DNA of 64,000 nt from Bacteroides sp. (GTDB lineage: Bacteria > Bacteroidota > Bacteroidia > Bacteroidales > Bacteroidaceae). Position 1 is the stretch's first letter, and every line of letters begins with the position of its first letter. Below are positions 17,531-27,285 of the stretch, piece after piece. The translations under genes were made by a program, and so were the position numbers. Under the pieces are notes generated by a model. The model was not told where the DNA came from and ran no database searches. It was given only the letters and a program-made list of their open reading frames with translations. The stretch lies in assembly GCF_028690125.1 (NCBI RefSeq), contig NZ_JAQVBV010000006.1, positions 62,001 to 126,000 on the forward strand, given 5' to 3'.

Positions 17531-18724
17531 TTACAGTTCCAGATCTTTATCGAATACCTCATGCCACGGTAACCCTTGTTTATTGAGCTGTTCCATGAAC
17601 GGATCCGGATTGAACTCTTCTACATTGTTTACTCCCGGGCGCTTCCATTCTCCTTTGAAAAACATCATTGCCCCAATCATTGCCGGAACACCAGTGGTAT
17701 AACTTACTCCCTGCATACCAGTTTCTTTATATGCTTCCTGATGGCTACAATTATTATAAACATAATATGTGCGCTCTTTTCCGTCTTTAATACCGCGTAT
17801 ACGGCAACCGATAGAAGTTTCGCCTTCGTAGTTTTCTCCCAAGTCCTGTGGGTTCGGTAATACGGCTTTTAAAAATTGGAGGGGTACAATTTTAGTTCCA
17901 TTAAATTCGACCTCATCGATACGGGCCATACCGATATTCTGGATGACGCGTAAATGGGTTAAATACTCCTGTCCGAAAGTCATCCAGAAACGGGCACGTT
18001 TGATGGTTGGAAAGTTCTTAACCAATGACTCCAACTCTTCGTGATAGAGTAGGTATGAGTCACGCGGTCCGATGTTAGGATACGTCAAGTCTTTGTGAAT
18101 TTCCAATGGACTGGTCGTTACCCATTTTCCACTTTCATAATAACGTCCGTTTTGAGTAATCTCACGGATATTGATTTCGGGATTGAAGTTAGTAGCAAAT
18201 GCCTTATGATGATTTCCTGCATTACAGTCTACAATATCCAGATATTGAATTTCATCAAAATAATGTTTGGCAGCATATGCTGTATATATTCCACTTACAC
18301 CCGGATCGAACCCACAACCCAGAATCGCAGTCAGTCCAGCTTCTCTGAAACGTTCATGATATGCCCACTGCCAGCTATATTCAAAATGAGCTTCATCTTT
18401 CGGTTCATAATTCGCAGTATCGAGATAGTTTACTCCTGCTTTCAAGCAAGCTTCCATAATAGTCAGATCTTGATAAGGAAGAGCAACATTGATAACCATT
18501 TCCGGTTTGAAATCATTGAAAAGTGTGACTAATTCGTCTACATTATCTGCATCGACTTTTTTCGTTTTTATATTGGGATTGCCTATTGCTTCAACAATTT
18601 TGTCACATTTTTCTTTTGTGCGACTGGCAATCATTATATCAGTAAATACCTCGGCATTTTGTGCCACTTTGTGTGCTACGACAGTGCCAACACCACCTGC
18701 ACCAATAATAAGAACTCTACCCAT
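17531..18724 (-). CDS. Saccharopine dehydrogenase-like, probable carboxynorspermidine dehydrogenase
   Basis: A 397-residue cytoplasmic enzyme. The N-terminal Rossmann fold has VLIIGAGGVGTVVAHKVAQ (4-22), followed by MIASRTKEKCD and VINVALPYQDLTIMEACLKAGVNYLDTANYEP, and the conserved ILGCGFDPGVSGIYTAYAAKHY. This is the Lys9/saccharopine dehydrogenase family. In Bacteroides close homologues act as carboxynorspermidine/carboxyspermidine dehydrogenase in polyamine synthesis, so that function is more likely than lysine metabolism (family knowledge). It is the first gene of a minus-strand run with bcp and recA. Confidence 0.85.
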   Translation of the reverse strand: MGRVLIIGAGGVGTVVAHKVAQNAEVFTDIMIASRTKEKCDKIVEAIGNPNIKTKKVDADNVDELVTLFNDFKPEMVINVALPYQDLTIMEACLKAGVNYLDTANYEPKDEAHFEYSWQWAYHERFREAGLTAILGCGFDPGVSGIYTAYAAKHYFDEIQYLDIVDCNAGNHHKAFATNFNPEINIREITQNGRYYESGKWVTTSPLEIHKDLTYPNIGPRDSYLLYHEELESLVKNFPTIKRARFWMTFGQEYLTHLRVIQNIGMARIDEVEFNGTKIVPLQFLKAVLPNPQDLGENYEGETSIGCRIRGIKDGKERTYYVYNNCSHQEAYKETGMQGVSYTTGVPAMIGAMMFFKGEWKRPGVNNVEEFNPDPFMEQLNKQGLPWHEVFDKDLEL

Positions 18725-18819
18725 TTCTTTAATTATGAATTAAAATTTAAGAATTAAGAATTGTTGATGGAGCAAATATACGGGATTATTTTCAGATAAT
18801 CATTCGTAAGCATTGCTTT

Positions 18820-20106
18820 TTATTTGAAACGTTGTAAGGTGCCGTTTTCAAATTCCAATGTCATACTATTATAAAACCAAGTCTCGAAGCGGGTATCTTT
18901 TTTAAATCGTATTTCTACCGGATTGCCTATGGATAAACGGCATTCTTCTGCGTTCATTCCTTCTTCTAATTCGCCTCGGGAGATTATTGCCCAGCGTTCA
19001 TTAGTGATGCCTGAATATTTTTGACGTATATCTCCAAAGCCGAAAATATCCTCAATATAATTTTCGTTTTTGATGATTATGTCATACTTAAGATCTACTT
19101 CTATTTGGTAAATTGCTCCATTTTCATCGTTCACTGATAGGATCGCTAATGTATTTGGAGCAGAGGAGGTTGCAATATCTTTTATATTTAAAATGGTATA
19201 TCGAGGGATTTGTATCCGGGATTTCATAGGGCTGTTTTCAAATGAGGTAATCCTCTGTGCTTCTAGCATTTTTCTAGGATAGATAGTCAATCCTATATAT
19301 TTGTTTTTTAATGCTTCGATATTATTTAAATTCTTATTAGTAAAGCTAATTGCATTAGAAAAGTATTTCATTTTTTTTTCTGCTTGGAAATTGTTTAAGT
19401 CCATACCAGAATTTGTCCGCGATAGAGCTAGTTCTAGATAATAAGAGTGCCCTTGATTATCTTTAAAGATAATTTTGACAGGGTATACTTGGTTACCAAC
19501 TCCAACGGCAGTAATCGTTGCTTCCAAATTCGCAGGAATGGTTACATCCTGAAAACCTGAATAATTGTTTGCATCATCTATTCGTACGCTCTCAGATTGT
19601 ATATATATTTTTCTTCCTACTAATAAGTCTTTAGCTGTGTCTACATCTTGTAAATATACCAATCCGTTGATACAAGCACGCGGATTCTTATCGCAAATTT
19701 CGTCTATTCGTATGTTTTTAAATTCATAATAATACTTTTTTCCTTCACAATCAAAAAGAAAACGTGTGGAATAGTTTGTCCCAAAAGATAATTCTTGAGA
19801 TTTTTCTTCTGTACCTACAAACGTAAGTATTTTGTGTCTTAATATTTTGCTGTCTACTTCCTTTTCACTATCACATGAAGAAAGGATTGGTAAGAATTGA
19901 TCACGTCCGGAAGGATTAAACATGAATTTTACTCCGGGAGTCCATTTACATATAAGTTGCAATGGAAAATTTTGCTTAATAAACTGCTTTTCGTCGCTAG
20001 TTGGAAGCTCTTGGTTGGCAGAGGTGGAGACAAGGTAATCATTTTGAGCTGCAATATTTGATATGCAACTGAAAAATAAAAGCAGAGTCAGTATGATTAT
20101 TCTCAT
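18820..20106 (-). CDS. Secreted protein of unknown function
   Basis: A 428-residue protein with a clear N-terminal signal peptide (MRIIILTLLLFFSCISNIAAQ). The mature part is rich in beta strands, with three comparable segments (for example DLLVGRKIYIQSES and YIGLTIYPRKMLEAQRI) that suggest repeated small beta domains. It ends with a SmpA/BamE-like ECRLSIGNPVEIRFKKDTRFETWFYNSMTLEFENG, a pattern seen when short periplasmic modules terminate such proteins. I do not recognise a named family. It is transcribed divergently from the META lipoprotein. Confidence 0.55.
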   Translation of the reverse strand: MRIIILTLLLFFSCISNIAAQNDYLVSTSANQELPTSDEKQFIKQNFPLQLICKWTPGVKFMFNPSGRDQFLPILSSCDSEKEVDSKILRHKILTFVGTEEKSQELSFGTNYSTRFLFDCEGKKYYYEFKNIRIDEICDKNPRACINGLVYLQDVDTAKDLLVGRKIYIQSESVRIDDANNYSGFQDVTIPANLEATITAVGVGNQVYPVKIIFKDNQGHSYYLELALSRTNSGMDLNNFQAEKKMKYFSNAISFTNKNLNNIEALKNKYIGLTIYPRKMLEAQRITSFENSPMKSRIQIPRYTILNIKDIATSSAPNTLAILSVNDENGAIYQIEVDLKYDIIIKNENYIEDIFGFGDIRQKYSGITNERWAIISRGELEEGMNAEECRLSIGNPVEIRFKKDTRFETWFYNSMTLEFENGTLQRFK

Positions 20107-20212
20107 GGCTGTTTATTTTAAAATGAACTATGTAAATGTCCGTTTGTTTTATATTCAAAAGCAAATGTATGCATTTTATATTGTATTGAGTGATTTTTCT
20201 CAATCTTTTTGG

Positions 20213-20220
20213 TACCTTTG
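20213..20220 (+). promoter_or_regulatory. -7 promoter element before the META lipoprotein
   Basis: TACCTTTG at 20213-20220, 29 bp before the ATG at 20250. It lies downstream of an alternative in-frame start at 20190, arguing against that start. Confidence 0.5.
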
Positions 20221-20249
20221 CCCACGATTTTAACTTAAACGTTATAAAA

Positions 20250-21038
20250 ATGAAGAAAGTATTTGTTTCGATTTGCGTTGCAAGTGTAGCACTTGTAATG
20301 TCTTCATGCCGTTCAGTAGAAAAGGCACTTCCTATATCATCTATCAATGGTGAATGGAATATCATAGAAGTTAATGGTTCAAAAGTAGCTCCGGATGAAA
20401 GTAAAAATCTTCCGTTTATTGCATTTGATACGGCTACGGGCCGGATATCCGGTAATAGTGGCTGTAACCGTATGATGGGCAGTTTTGATGCAAATGCAAA
20501 ACCAGGTAGCCTTGATCTTAAAGGAATGGCGAGTACTCGAATGATGTGTCCTGATATGACTACAGAAAATAATATTTTGAGTGCTTTGGGACAAGTGAAA
20601 GCATACAAGAAATCAGGTAAAAACAAGATGTATTTGTGTAATGCATCCAATCGTCCGATCGTAGTACTTGAAAAGAAAACGTCAGACGTGAAACTTTCAG
20701 TTCTGAGTGGTGAATGGAAAATTAAAGAAGTAAATGGCAAAGCAGTTCCTTCGGGAATGGAAAAACAACCTTTTTTGGCTTTTGATGTGAAGAAAAAAAC
20801 AATTCATGGCAATGCCGGATGTAATTTGATGAATGGTGGTTTTGAAACAAATACTGATAATGCCAAATCTATTTCTTTCCCAGGAATAGCTACTACCATG
20901 ATGGCTTGTCCTGATATGGAACTAGAAGGTAAAATATTGAAAGCGATGAATGAAGTAAAATCATTTGATGTATTATCTGGTGGAGGAATTGGATTGTATG
21001 ATTCGAATGATGCGTTGGTTATTGTTCTAGAAAAATAA
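20250..21038 (+). CDS. Lipoprotein with two META (HslJ-like) domains
   Basis: A 262-residue protein starting MKKVFVSICVASVALVMSSC with a lipobox cysteine at residue 20. Two tandem META/DUF306 domains follow: INGEWNIIEVNG...GNSGCNRMMGSF and LSGEWKIKEVNG...GNAGCNLMNGGF, each ending in a (M)ACPDM/MMCPDM motif. META domains resemble E. coli HslJ (novobiocin-resistance heat-shock protein). A periplasmic envelope role is inferred. The gene is convergent with the DUF3472 gene and ends in a strong shared hairpin. Start chosen by the lipoprotein signal and promoter position. Confidence 0.8.
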   Translation: MKKVFVSICVASVALVMSSCRSVEKALPISSINGEWNIIEVNGSKVAPDESKNLPFIAFDTATGRISGNSGCNRMMGSFDANAKPGSLDLKGMASTRMMCPDMTTENNILSALGQVKAYKKSGKNKMYLCNASNRPIVVLEKKTSDVKLSVLSGEWKIKEVNGKAVPSGMEKQPFLAFDVKKKTIHGNAGCNLMNGGFETNTDNAKSISFPGIATTMMACPDMELEGKILKAMNEVKSFDVLSGGGIGLYDSNDALVIVLEK

Positions 21039-21050
21039 AAAAGATAAATA

Positions 21051-21098
21051 AAAGAAGAAAGGCTCATGTTATTTTGGTGACATGAGCCTTTCTTCTTT
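21051..21098. terminator. Strong bidirectional terminator
   Basis: Perfect 19 bp stem, arms 21051-21069 and 21080-21098 with a 10-nt loop, T/A runs on both sides. Sits between the convergent META and DUF3472 genes. Confidence 0.9.
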
Positions 21099-21123
21099 AT
21101 ATTATTGAATAGTCTGAGACTGA

Positions 21124-22380
21124 TTATAGCTTATCTAACATTTCCCAATCTATTTCGGGTTCTTTGCCAGTCGGTTCACAATGGAATTTTGTTCCCATGG
21201 GAACGGATTCGTTGAAAAAACCACCCATTTTCAGGTAAAATTGATTTTCTTTTGCATTTCCTCCCTGATAATCTAATCGAACTTTTGCACTTGCTGTTGC
21301 ATCGTGGGTGAATGTTGCTTCAGTTAGACGCGTCCACTTTCCTTCTTTACTTCGTGCCCACTGATTCCCAAAGAATACTTCACGTGATAGATATCCTTGT
21401 TCTGGGCTGAAATTCTCTAGGAAACTATGAGGATATTTGTACCATGTATTTGTCATTGGACGCAGGAAACTGGCTATAAGTCTCCAGCATTTTTCCTCTG
21501 TACCATAAAAATAAGCTGTATAGATTGTATTCCCGTTTCCGTCCGGTCTGACTTGCATTAAGAATTTATAAGTACTATCGGCTTTCCAAGGGTAATTCAG
21601 GTAACTTTGTCCACCGGAACCTTCATTCCCAAATTCTCCGATATTTACATCTTTACCTCGGCGTAACATTTTTATTCTCTGGTTTTCCGGAATCTTTTTA
21701 GGATCTTCTGTATCAAATGGACTCCATACAGAAAAAAGTATGCGTCGTTCTATTGGGGAATTGTATTGTATGCCGAAATATCCTTCGCTAAATCCGGTTA
21801 CCATATAATAGCTATACATAATTTCACCTTTCTTCGGAACTGTAACTTCGTTATAAAACCATTCCGTATCTCCTTCCGGCAATGTATATCCTAAATGGAC
21901 AGATGGACCGCGACGTCCCCAATACTCAGAGAAGTCTTTTATGTAATTGCTTTCTCCTGAGACATTGTCTACAATTAATTGTTGTATTTCACCAAATTCC
22001 TTACCTTCCCTTGATATACCTTGTAGATTGATTTGTATATAACCGGGTTGTAAGACGTTAATTCTTCCTACAGGGATTTTCGTAAATTCATTAGAATGGA
22101 GGTTTATTTTGAAAACCTTGTTTCCATAACTGACCTTAATTATAGAATGTCCTTTGGCGTACAATGACAAATCGGCTGTTGTCGGTTGATGTAGATAGAA
22201 GTAAATACTTGTAATACTTGCGGGATTTGTCCAGTTCGAAAGTCCGGCTTGTGTAATTTGGGCACCGTCGCTTTGAGTAGTTACATAACCATTACCTGCA
22301 ACTCCGATTGTGAGTTGCTGATTTTGTGCAAATAATGCAGTACATATTAATGTAGCAAATAGACATAGTAAAGATTTCAT
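21124..22380 (-). CDS. DUF5077/DUF3472 secreted protein
   Basis: A 418-residue protein with an N-terminal signal peptide (MKSLLCLFATLICTALFAQ). After it comes a short beta domain (about 25-130; DUF5077-like, NGYVTTQ.. and YIQINLQGISREG) and then the DUF3472 domain (about 150-400: RRGPSVHLGYTLPEGDTEWFYNEVTVP, GYFGIQYNSPIERRILFSVWSP). Members are found in Bacteroides PULs and may bind carbohydrate, but no activity is established. No neighbour is a partner; the gene is divergent from dnaK. Confidence 0.75.
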   Translation of the reverse strand: MKSLLCLFATLICTALFAQNQQLTIGVAGNGYVTTQSDGAQITQAGLSNWTNPASITSIYFYLHQPTTADLSLYAKGHSIIKVSYGNKVFKINLHSNEFTKIPVGRINVLQPGYIQINLQGISREGKEFGEIQQLIVDNVSGESNYIKDFSEYWGRRGPSVHLGYTLPEGDTEWFYNEVTVPKKGEIMYSYYMVTGFSEGYFGIQYNSPIERRILFSVWSPFDTEDPKKIPENQRIKMLRRGKDVNIGEFGNEGSGGQSYLNYPWKADSTYKFLMQVRPDGNGNTIYTAYFYGTEEKCWRLIASFLRPMTNTWYKYPHSFLENFSPEQGYLSREVFFGNQWARSKEGKWTRLTEATFTHDATASAKVRLDYQGGNAKENQFYLKMGGFFNESVPMGTKFHCEPTGKEPEIDWEMLDKL

Positions 22381-22677
22381 TTTATTTTTGTTTTAGAATA
22401 TGATGCTGCAAAAATAGGAAATTCTTTTCTTCATTGAACCAGAGGCGCTTGCATTTGTTTAAAGAATCAGTCGTCAGCTCGCTTATTGGTGAGGGAGGCG
22501 ACATTGAATATATTGAAACTGTCTTTTTGGCAGATATTATGTCACGTATTCGTCTAATTCCTTTTTGGCACAAGGTTTGTCCTTTACTCAACGTCCGTTT
22601 GAGACGAGGCACTTGAAGAAAGGCACAAACCAACCGGACAAAAAGAAATTGAATAATAATAAATAAAAATAACAATC
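22381..22677 (+). promoter_or_regulatory. dnaK upstream region with a sigma-54-like site
   Basis: A 297 bp leader. It contains TTGGCAC at 22565-22571 with GG at 22567-22568 and, 12 bp later, TTTGT at 22576-22580. This resembles the -24/-12 sigma-54 consensus TGGCAC-N5-TTGC with the final C changed to T. No CIRCE palindrome was seen. Confidence 0.3.
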
Positions 22678-24588
22678 ATGGGAAAAATTATTGGTATTGA
22701 CTTAGGAACTACAAACTCTTGTGTTGCTGTATTTGAAGGTAACGAACCTGTAGTAATTGCGAACAGTGAAGGTAAACGTACTACTCCTTCTATAGTCGCT
22801 TTCATAGATGGCGGTGAACGTAAAGTTGGTGACCCTGCTAAACGTCAGGCTATTACTAACCCGCAACGTACTGTTTCCTCTATTAAGCGTTTCATGGGTG
22901 AAAATTGGGATCAGGTACAGAAAGAAGTTGCACGCGTTCCTTATAAAGTAGTGAAAGGTGATAATAATACTCCGCGTGTTGATATTGACGGACGTCTGTA
23001 TACTCCACAGGAAATTTCTGCGATGGTTCTTCAAAAAATGAAGAAAACAGCTGAAGATTATCTGGGACATGAGGTAACAGAAGCTGTCATCACAGTTCCA
23101 GCATATTTCTCTGACTCTCAACGTCAGGCTACTAAAGAAGCAGGACAAATCGCAGGTCTTGAAGTAAAACGTATTGTAAACGAACCGACTGCTGCAGCTC
23201 TGGCTTACGGATTGGATAAGGCTCATAAAGATATGAAGATCGCCGTATTCGACTTGGGTGGTGGTACATTTGATATCTCTATCCTTGAATTTGGTGGTGG
23301 TGTGTTTGAAGTTCTTTCTACTAACGGTGATACTCACTTGGGTGGTGATGACTTCGACCAAGTAATTATCAACTGGTTGGCACAGGAATTTAAGAACGAT
23401 GAAGGTGCTGACTTGACTCAGGACCCAATGGCACTGCAACGTTTGAAAGAAGCTGCTGAAAAAGCTAAGATTGAGCTTTCTTCTTCAACAAGTACAGAAA
23501 TTAATTTACCATACATTATGCCGGTAAATGGTGTGCCTAAGCATTTGGTTAAGACTTTGACTCGTGCTAAATTTGAATCATTGGCTCACGATTTGATTCA
23601 AGCTTGTTTGGAACCATGTAAGAAGGCTATGAGCGATGCAGGTTTGAGTAATTCTGATATTGACGAAGTAATCTTGGTAGGTGGCTCTTCTCGTATCCCT
23701 GCTATTCAAAAGATAGTAGAAGATCTCTTTGGTAAAACTCCTTCTAAGGGAGTGAATCCGGATGAAGTAGTAGCTGTGGGAGCTGCGGTACAAGGTGCAG
23801 TATTGACTGATGAAATCAAAGGTGTTGTATTGTTGGATGTTACTCCGTTGTCAATGGGTATTGAAACAATGGGTGGTGTCATGACTAAATTGATCGATGC
23901 TAATACAACTATTCCTTGTAAAAAGAGTGAAACATTCTCTACTGCTGCCGATAACCAGACAGAAGTTACTATCCATGTGTTACAGGGTGAACGTCCGATG
24001 GCTGCACAGAACAAATCTATTGGGCAGTTTAATTTGACGGGTCTTGCTCCTGCTCGTCGTGGTGTTCCTCAGATTGAAGTTACATTTGATATCGATGCTA
24101 ACGGTATCTTAAAGGTATCTGCTAAGGATAAAGCAACTGGGAAAGAACAGGCTATCCGTATCGAGGCTTCCAGCGGTTTGAGTAAAGATGAGATTGAAAA
24201 AATGAAGGCTGAGGCTGCTGCCAATGCCGAAGCAGATAAGAAAGAACGTGAAAAGATTGATAAGCTGAATCAGGCTGATAGCCTTATTTTCTCTACTGAA
24301 AATCAGTTGAAAGATTTGGGTGATAAGTTGCCAGCTGACAAGAAAGCTCCGATTGAAGCTGCTTTGCAGAAACTAAAAGATGCTCATAAAGCTCAGGATT
24401 TGGCTGCTATTGATACTGCTATGGCTGAAATCAACACAGCATTTCAGGCTGCAAGTGCTGAAATGTATGCACAGCAAGGCGGTGCCCAGGGAGCACAGGC
24501 TGACCCTAATGCAGGCGCAGGAACTGGTCAGCAGGATAATAAGCATGGAGATAATGTTCAGGATGCTGATTTTGAGGAAGTGAAATAA
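22678..24588 (+). CDS. dnaK: Molecular chaperone DnaK (Hsp70)
   Basis: A 636-residue Hsp70 of normal length. N-terminal ATPase motifs: [79 protein letters not shown]. Substrate-binding domain: [22 protein letters not shown] and a C-terminal lid ending [20 protein letters not shown], whose EEVK end resembles eukaryotic EEVD. It works with ClpB in the same window. There is no dnaJ/grpE next to it. A hairpin terminator lies right after the stop. Confidence 0.98.
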   Translation: MGKIIGIDLGTTNSCVAVFEGNEPVVIANSEGKRTTPSIVAFIDGGERKVGDPAKRQAITNPQRTVSSIKRFMGENWDQVQKEVARVPYKVVKGDNNTPRVDIDGRLYTPQEISAMVLQKMKKTAEDYLGHEVTEAVITVPAYFSDSQRQATKEAGQIAGLEVKRIVNEPTAAALAYGLDKAHKDMKIAVFDLGGGTFDISILEFGGGVFEVLSTNGDTHLGGDDFDQVIINWLAQEFKNDEGADLTQDPMALQRLKEAAEKAKIELSSSTSTEINLPYIMPVNGVPKHLVKTLTRAKFESLAHDLIQACLEPCKKAMSDAGLSNSDIDEVILVGGSSRIPAIQKIVEDLFGKTPSKGVNPDEVVAVGAAVQGAVLTDEIKGVVLLDVTPLSMGIETMGGVMTKLIDANTTIPCKKSETFSTAADNQTEVTIHVLQGERPMAAQNKSIGQFNLTGLAPARRGVPQIEVTFDIDANGILKVSAKDKATGKEQAIRIEASSGLSKDEIEKMKAEAAANAEADKKEREKIDKLNQADSLIFSTENQLKDLGDKLPADKKAPIEAALQKLKDAHKAQDLAAIDTAMAEINTAFQAASAEMYAQQGGAQGAQADPNAGAGTGQQDNKHGDNVQDADFEEVK

Positions 24589-24612
24589 GGTAAATATAAA
24601 TCCTATAAATAG

Positions 24613-24645
24613 AAGTGGCTGTGAATGATGAGTTTACAGCCACTT
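24613..24645 (+). terminator. Terminator of dnaK
   Basis: Inverted repeat aagtggctgtgaa/ tttacagccactt, arms from 24613 and to 24645, followed by a T-containing run. Confidence 0.8.
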
Positions 24646-25063
24646 TCTGTATATCTATTAGAGGGTGTCTAAAGAAAATTATTCACCACCCAGTTTAATC
24701 TATTATTACAGAATAAACCTTCGATAAGGCTGTTGGCTTTCGTTCCACGAATAGGAATCACGACATATACCACGTGTTGATGGTGGAAATAGAGAACATG
24801 GAAAGGTTTACCGATGTGCAATATTGGGTCTCTTATATAAGTCTAGTTCCCATGCGTCATTTCAGAGGTTATAATGGAAGAATTGGTCGAACTAGTATTT
24901 GTAAGCACTCCATACATCGATACTTATTTCTGTTTTTTGTCTCATTTTTATACATCTTTTCTATCATAAGTTGTTTCAAAGCGAATTAAATTCACCTAGA
25001 GCGATCTTATTGATAACCCAAGCATATATTGGATAAGAAATATTTGGTGCATCATTGTATTTA

Positions 25064-25159
25064 GGGACTGATCCTAAAAACGATTTTCTATACTATCACT
25101 TCTCTGGAAATCTGTAGAAAGTGTAAAAAACGTTTTTTTTGAACTTTTGGGTCAGTCCC
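25064..25159. mobile_element. MITE-like element with 15-16 bp terminal inverted repeats
   Basis: Left end gggactgatcctaaaa (25064-25079), right end ttttgggtcagtccc (25145-25159), imperfectly complementary. Total 96 bp, non-coding, with an internal aaaaaacgtttttt palindrome at 25125-25138. It lies 9 bp past the last fimbrial stop, so it may also act as a terminator. Confidence 0.45.
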
Positions 25160-25168
25160 GTATCTCTT

Positions 25169-27268
25169 CTAAAGCAGTTTTTTCGTAATGGTCATAAGCG
25201 CTGAGGTCATTGTCGTTGTAGTTGAGTATGTTTTTCCGGTTCCAGAGGTGTACTGAAATGTGAGTACATCACCCATGTTTACCTCAAGATAGACTTGATA
25301 GGTACCAGTGGCACTTGTACTGAATATACCGACTACTTTTGTTCCCACAGAGGCAGTTATGGTTCCATTGTTAATTACTGAACTGGTAGAAGCAGTTCCA
25401 TAAGTCAGAGTACCCGATAGGTTTACCAACTGATTTTTTAAAGCAATAGAATAATCCAGATAGTTGATACCAGTCAATCGGATGGTTTCGGCTATATTCT
25501 GCTTATTGGTGGTAAAGTTTATCACTTGTGCTCCTGCTACTGCTGTAGTATAAGTGTAGATGCCGCCTACAACAGTACCGCTTACCGGATTCAAGTTTGA
25601 CGTATATATCTTAAAAGTACCAGCTGTAGGTACCGTAAACTTGAGTTGAACAGCATTCGTCACTCCAAAATTTACTGGATTAGGAGTGATGACCACATTT
25701 GAAAAGCGGTTAACAGCATTTGTATTTGAATAAGTAATCTGACCGCGTTGAAATAAATCAGCATCTATGAAAATTGTTTCCGCAGCATTGTTTGTATTGG
25801 TCTTGAAATTAATGGTCTGTTCACCCACTGCGGTAACTTTCCATTTATACTTATACAATCCATTTTCATGTATCACTTCAATATTGCCGAAACTTGGAGT
25901 CAGATAGGCCGAGGTGATGTAACAGTTGAACGGTAAAAGATAACTAGCCTCGCTAGGAATCGTAAACTTGAGCGTTGCAGGAGACTCCAGCACATTGCTT
26001 ACCGCCGAAGGTGTCAGGTTTATATTGGTAAATGTGAATGGGGAGTGGAGCATCAGACGTATCGTTCGCGACAAATTGCCTGCTTCTAATTTGATCGTAG
26101 CAAAATAGGAAACCCCATTGGCGGGTACATTATTAATGTTGGCGGTAAGATTGCCTGTTGCCACATCGTACGAAACAGCTCCGTTTACTACCGGAAAATT
26201 GGGATCTTGAACCAATGTTACTGTAATAGAGCTATTCAGTGAAATCCCTGCTACCGTTTTGTAACTTGCATTTGCACGTAATGTTTGTCCATTTGATGTA
26301 AATGACACTACTGTTTTATCTACCGACAGAACAAATGATCCGTCAGAAATCGTAGGATAGGATTGTAATAGGACAGATGCCGAAATATTGTTTGATGCAG
26401 GTGAGTTTTGGGCGGTTTCTAAAGTCTGGTATCCAGGCAAAGTCACCCCTTGTATGATAATCTTGAACCATACATTCCGTTTTATGTCATACATATTTTT
26501 ATTCGCATCGATGATGTCGATTTTATAATAGCAGGTCACCCCTGCATAGGTTCCCCGAATAATAACATAAGTGGGACTGTCTGTCACCGTCGAGTTTTTA
26601 CGCTCGAAAGTATAAATGTCAGCAGATCCAAATGTACTTGCATCGGTAAAAGTAACTCCAGCGGGTTCGGTAATTACTGGATCGAAGGTACGGCTCACTG
26701 TATTGAACGGAGCTACACTACCGGCAGAAGCTTTATTGAACAAGGCGAAGGTGACGTTTGTCAGCGTTACGCTTGCTCTGTTTTCAAGCGAGAATTTCGC
26801 CATATTGCGAATAAGCGATATTGGTTGTGTAGTAAAAGAGTTGGTATTAATGCCTGAGGCCAGTACCATACGTTGCCAGAATATGAGGTCGGTAGATTGT
26901 AAAGATGCTACAATTTCTCCCTCGTCTTTCGTTACGGAAGCGGCATCGTTGAAATTATTCCAGTTGAAATTAGCAATAAAATGTATGATACGTTTATTGT
27001 TACTCTGGGGAAGAGTGACCACGAAATTAGTGCCACTGAGCGTTGCCTGATGACGGCTTATGAATCGTCCGTTTTCATCAAAAACCAATAGCCGGAGATC
27101 GGATATTAAATTCTCGTTGATGGCACGTGTGTCCACAGGTTGCTCTTCGGGGATGTCTACCTTAAACTTTAAAGTAATATCCTCACCCTCTTTGGCGAGT
27201 TTATCCTGAAAATCCTCACTTGTACAACTACAAAGTAGGAATATTAACATATAGAATAGATGCTTCAT
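25169..27268 (-). CDS. Large fimbrial accessory/tip lipoprotein
   Basis: The last gene of the type V fimbrial operon. 699 residues with a lipoprotein signal (MKHLFYMLIFLLCSC) and an N-terminal FimA/Mfa-like beta domain (ITLKFKVDIP, then DTRAINENLISDLRLLVFDENGRF). The arginine in DTRAINE resembles the trypsin-like cleavage site by which type V subunits are activated. Two tandem ~105-residue repeats follow (LKFTIPSEASYLLPFNCYIT..EQTINFKTNTNNAAETIF; LKFTVPTAGTFKIYTSNL..AQVINFTTNKQNIAETIR), then a C-terminal beta domain. Order and size suggest a tip adhesin (FimE-like position). The domain may be DUF4906-like; the ligand is unknown. Confidence 0.65.
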   Translation of the reverse strand: MKHLFYMLIFLLCSCTSEDFQDKLAKEGEDITLKFKVDIPEEQPVDTRAINENLISDLRLLVFDENGRFISRHQATLSGTNFVVTLPQSNNKRIIHFIANFNWNNFNDAASVTKDEGEIVASLQSTDLIFWQRMVLASGINTNSFTTQPISLIRNMAKFSLENRASVTLTNVTFALFNKASAGSVAPFNTVSRTFDPVITEPAGVTFTDASTFGSADIYTFERKNSTVTDSPTYVIIRGTYAGVTCYYKIDIIDANKNMYDIKRNVWFKIIIQGVTLPGYQTLETAQNSPASNNISASVLLQSYPTISDGSFVLSVDKTVVSFTSNGQTLRANASYKTVAGISLNSSITVTLVQDPNFPVVNGAVSYDVATGNLTANINNVPANGVSYFATIKLEAGNLSRTIRLMLHSPFTFTNINLTPSAVSNVLESPATLKFTIPSEASYLLPFNCYITSAYLTPSFGNIEVIHENGLYKYKWKVTAVGEQTINFKTNTNNAAETIFIDADLFQRGQITYSNTNAVNRFSNVVITPNPVNFGVTNAVQLKFTVPTAGTFKIYTSNLNPVSGTVVGGIYTYTTAVAGAQVINFTTNKQNIAETIRLTGINYLDYSIALKNQLVNLSGTLTYGTASTSSVINNGTITASVGTKVVGIFSTSATGTYQVYLEVNMGDVLTFQYTSGTGKTYSTTTTMTSALMTITKKLL

Positions 27269-27285
27269 ATTTGCTATTTTTCAAT

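Larger units (their letters stand above)
24589..25168. other. Region between dnaK and the fimbrial operon
   Basis: 580 bp holding the dnaK terminator, a possible decayed coding stretch on the minus strand (an open frame of about 49 codons near 24675-24820 ending in a TAG) and a 96 bp element with terminal inverted repeats (25064-25159). No intact gene. Confidence 0.45.

Noticed and set aside
22381..22677. CIRCE heat-shock operator before dnaK
   Set aside because: No TTAGCACTC-N9-GAGTGCTAA palindrome was seen.
24774..24989. 71-codon plus-strand ORF after dnaK
   Set aside because: Composition is random-like and the hydrophobic tail is unconvincing; a minus-strand frame across the same area is also only weakly suggestive of decayed coding.
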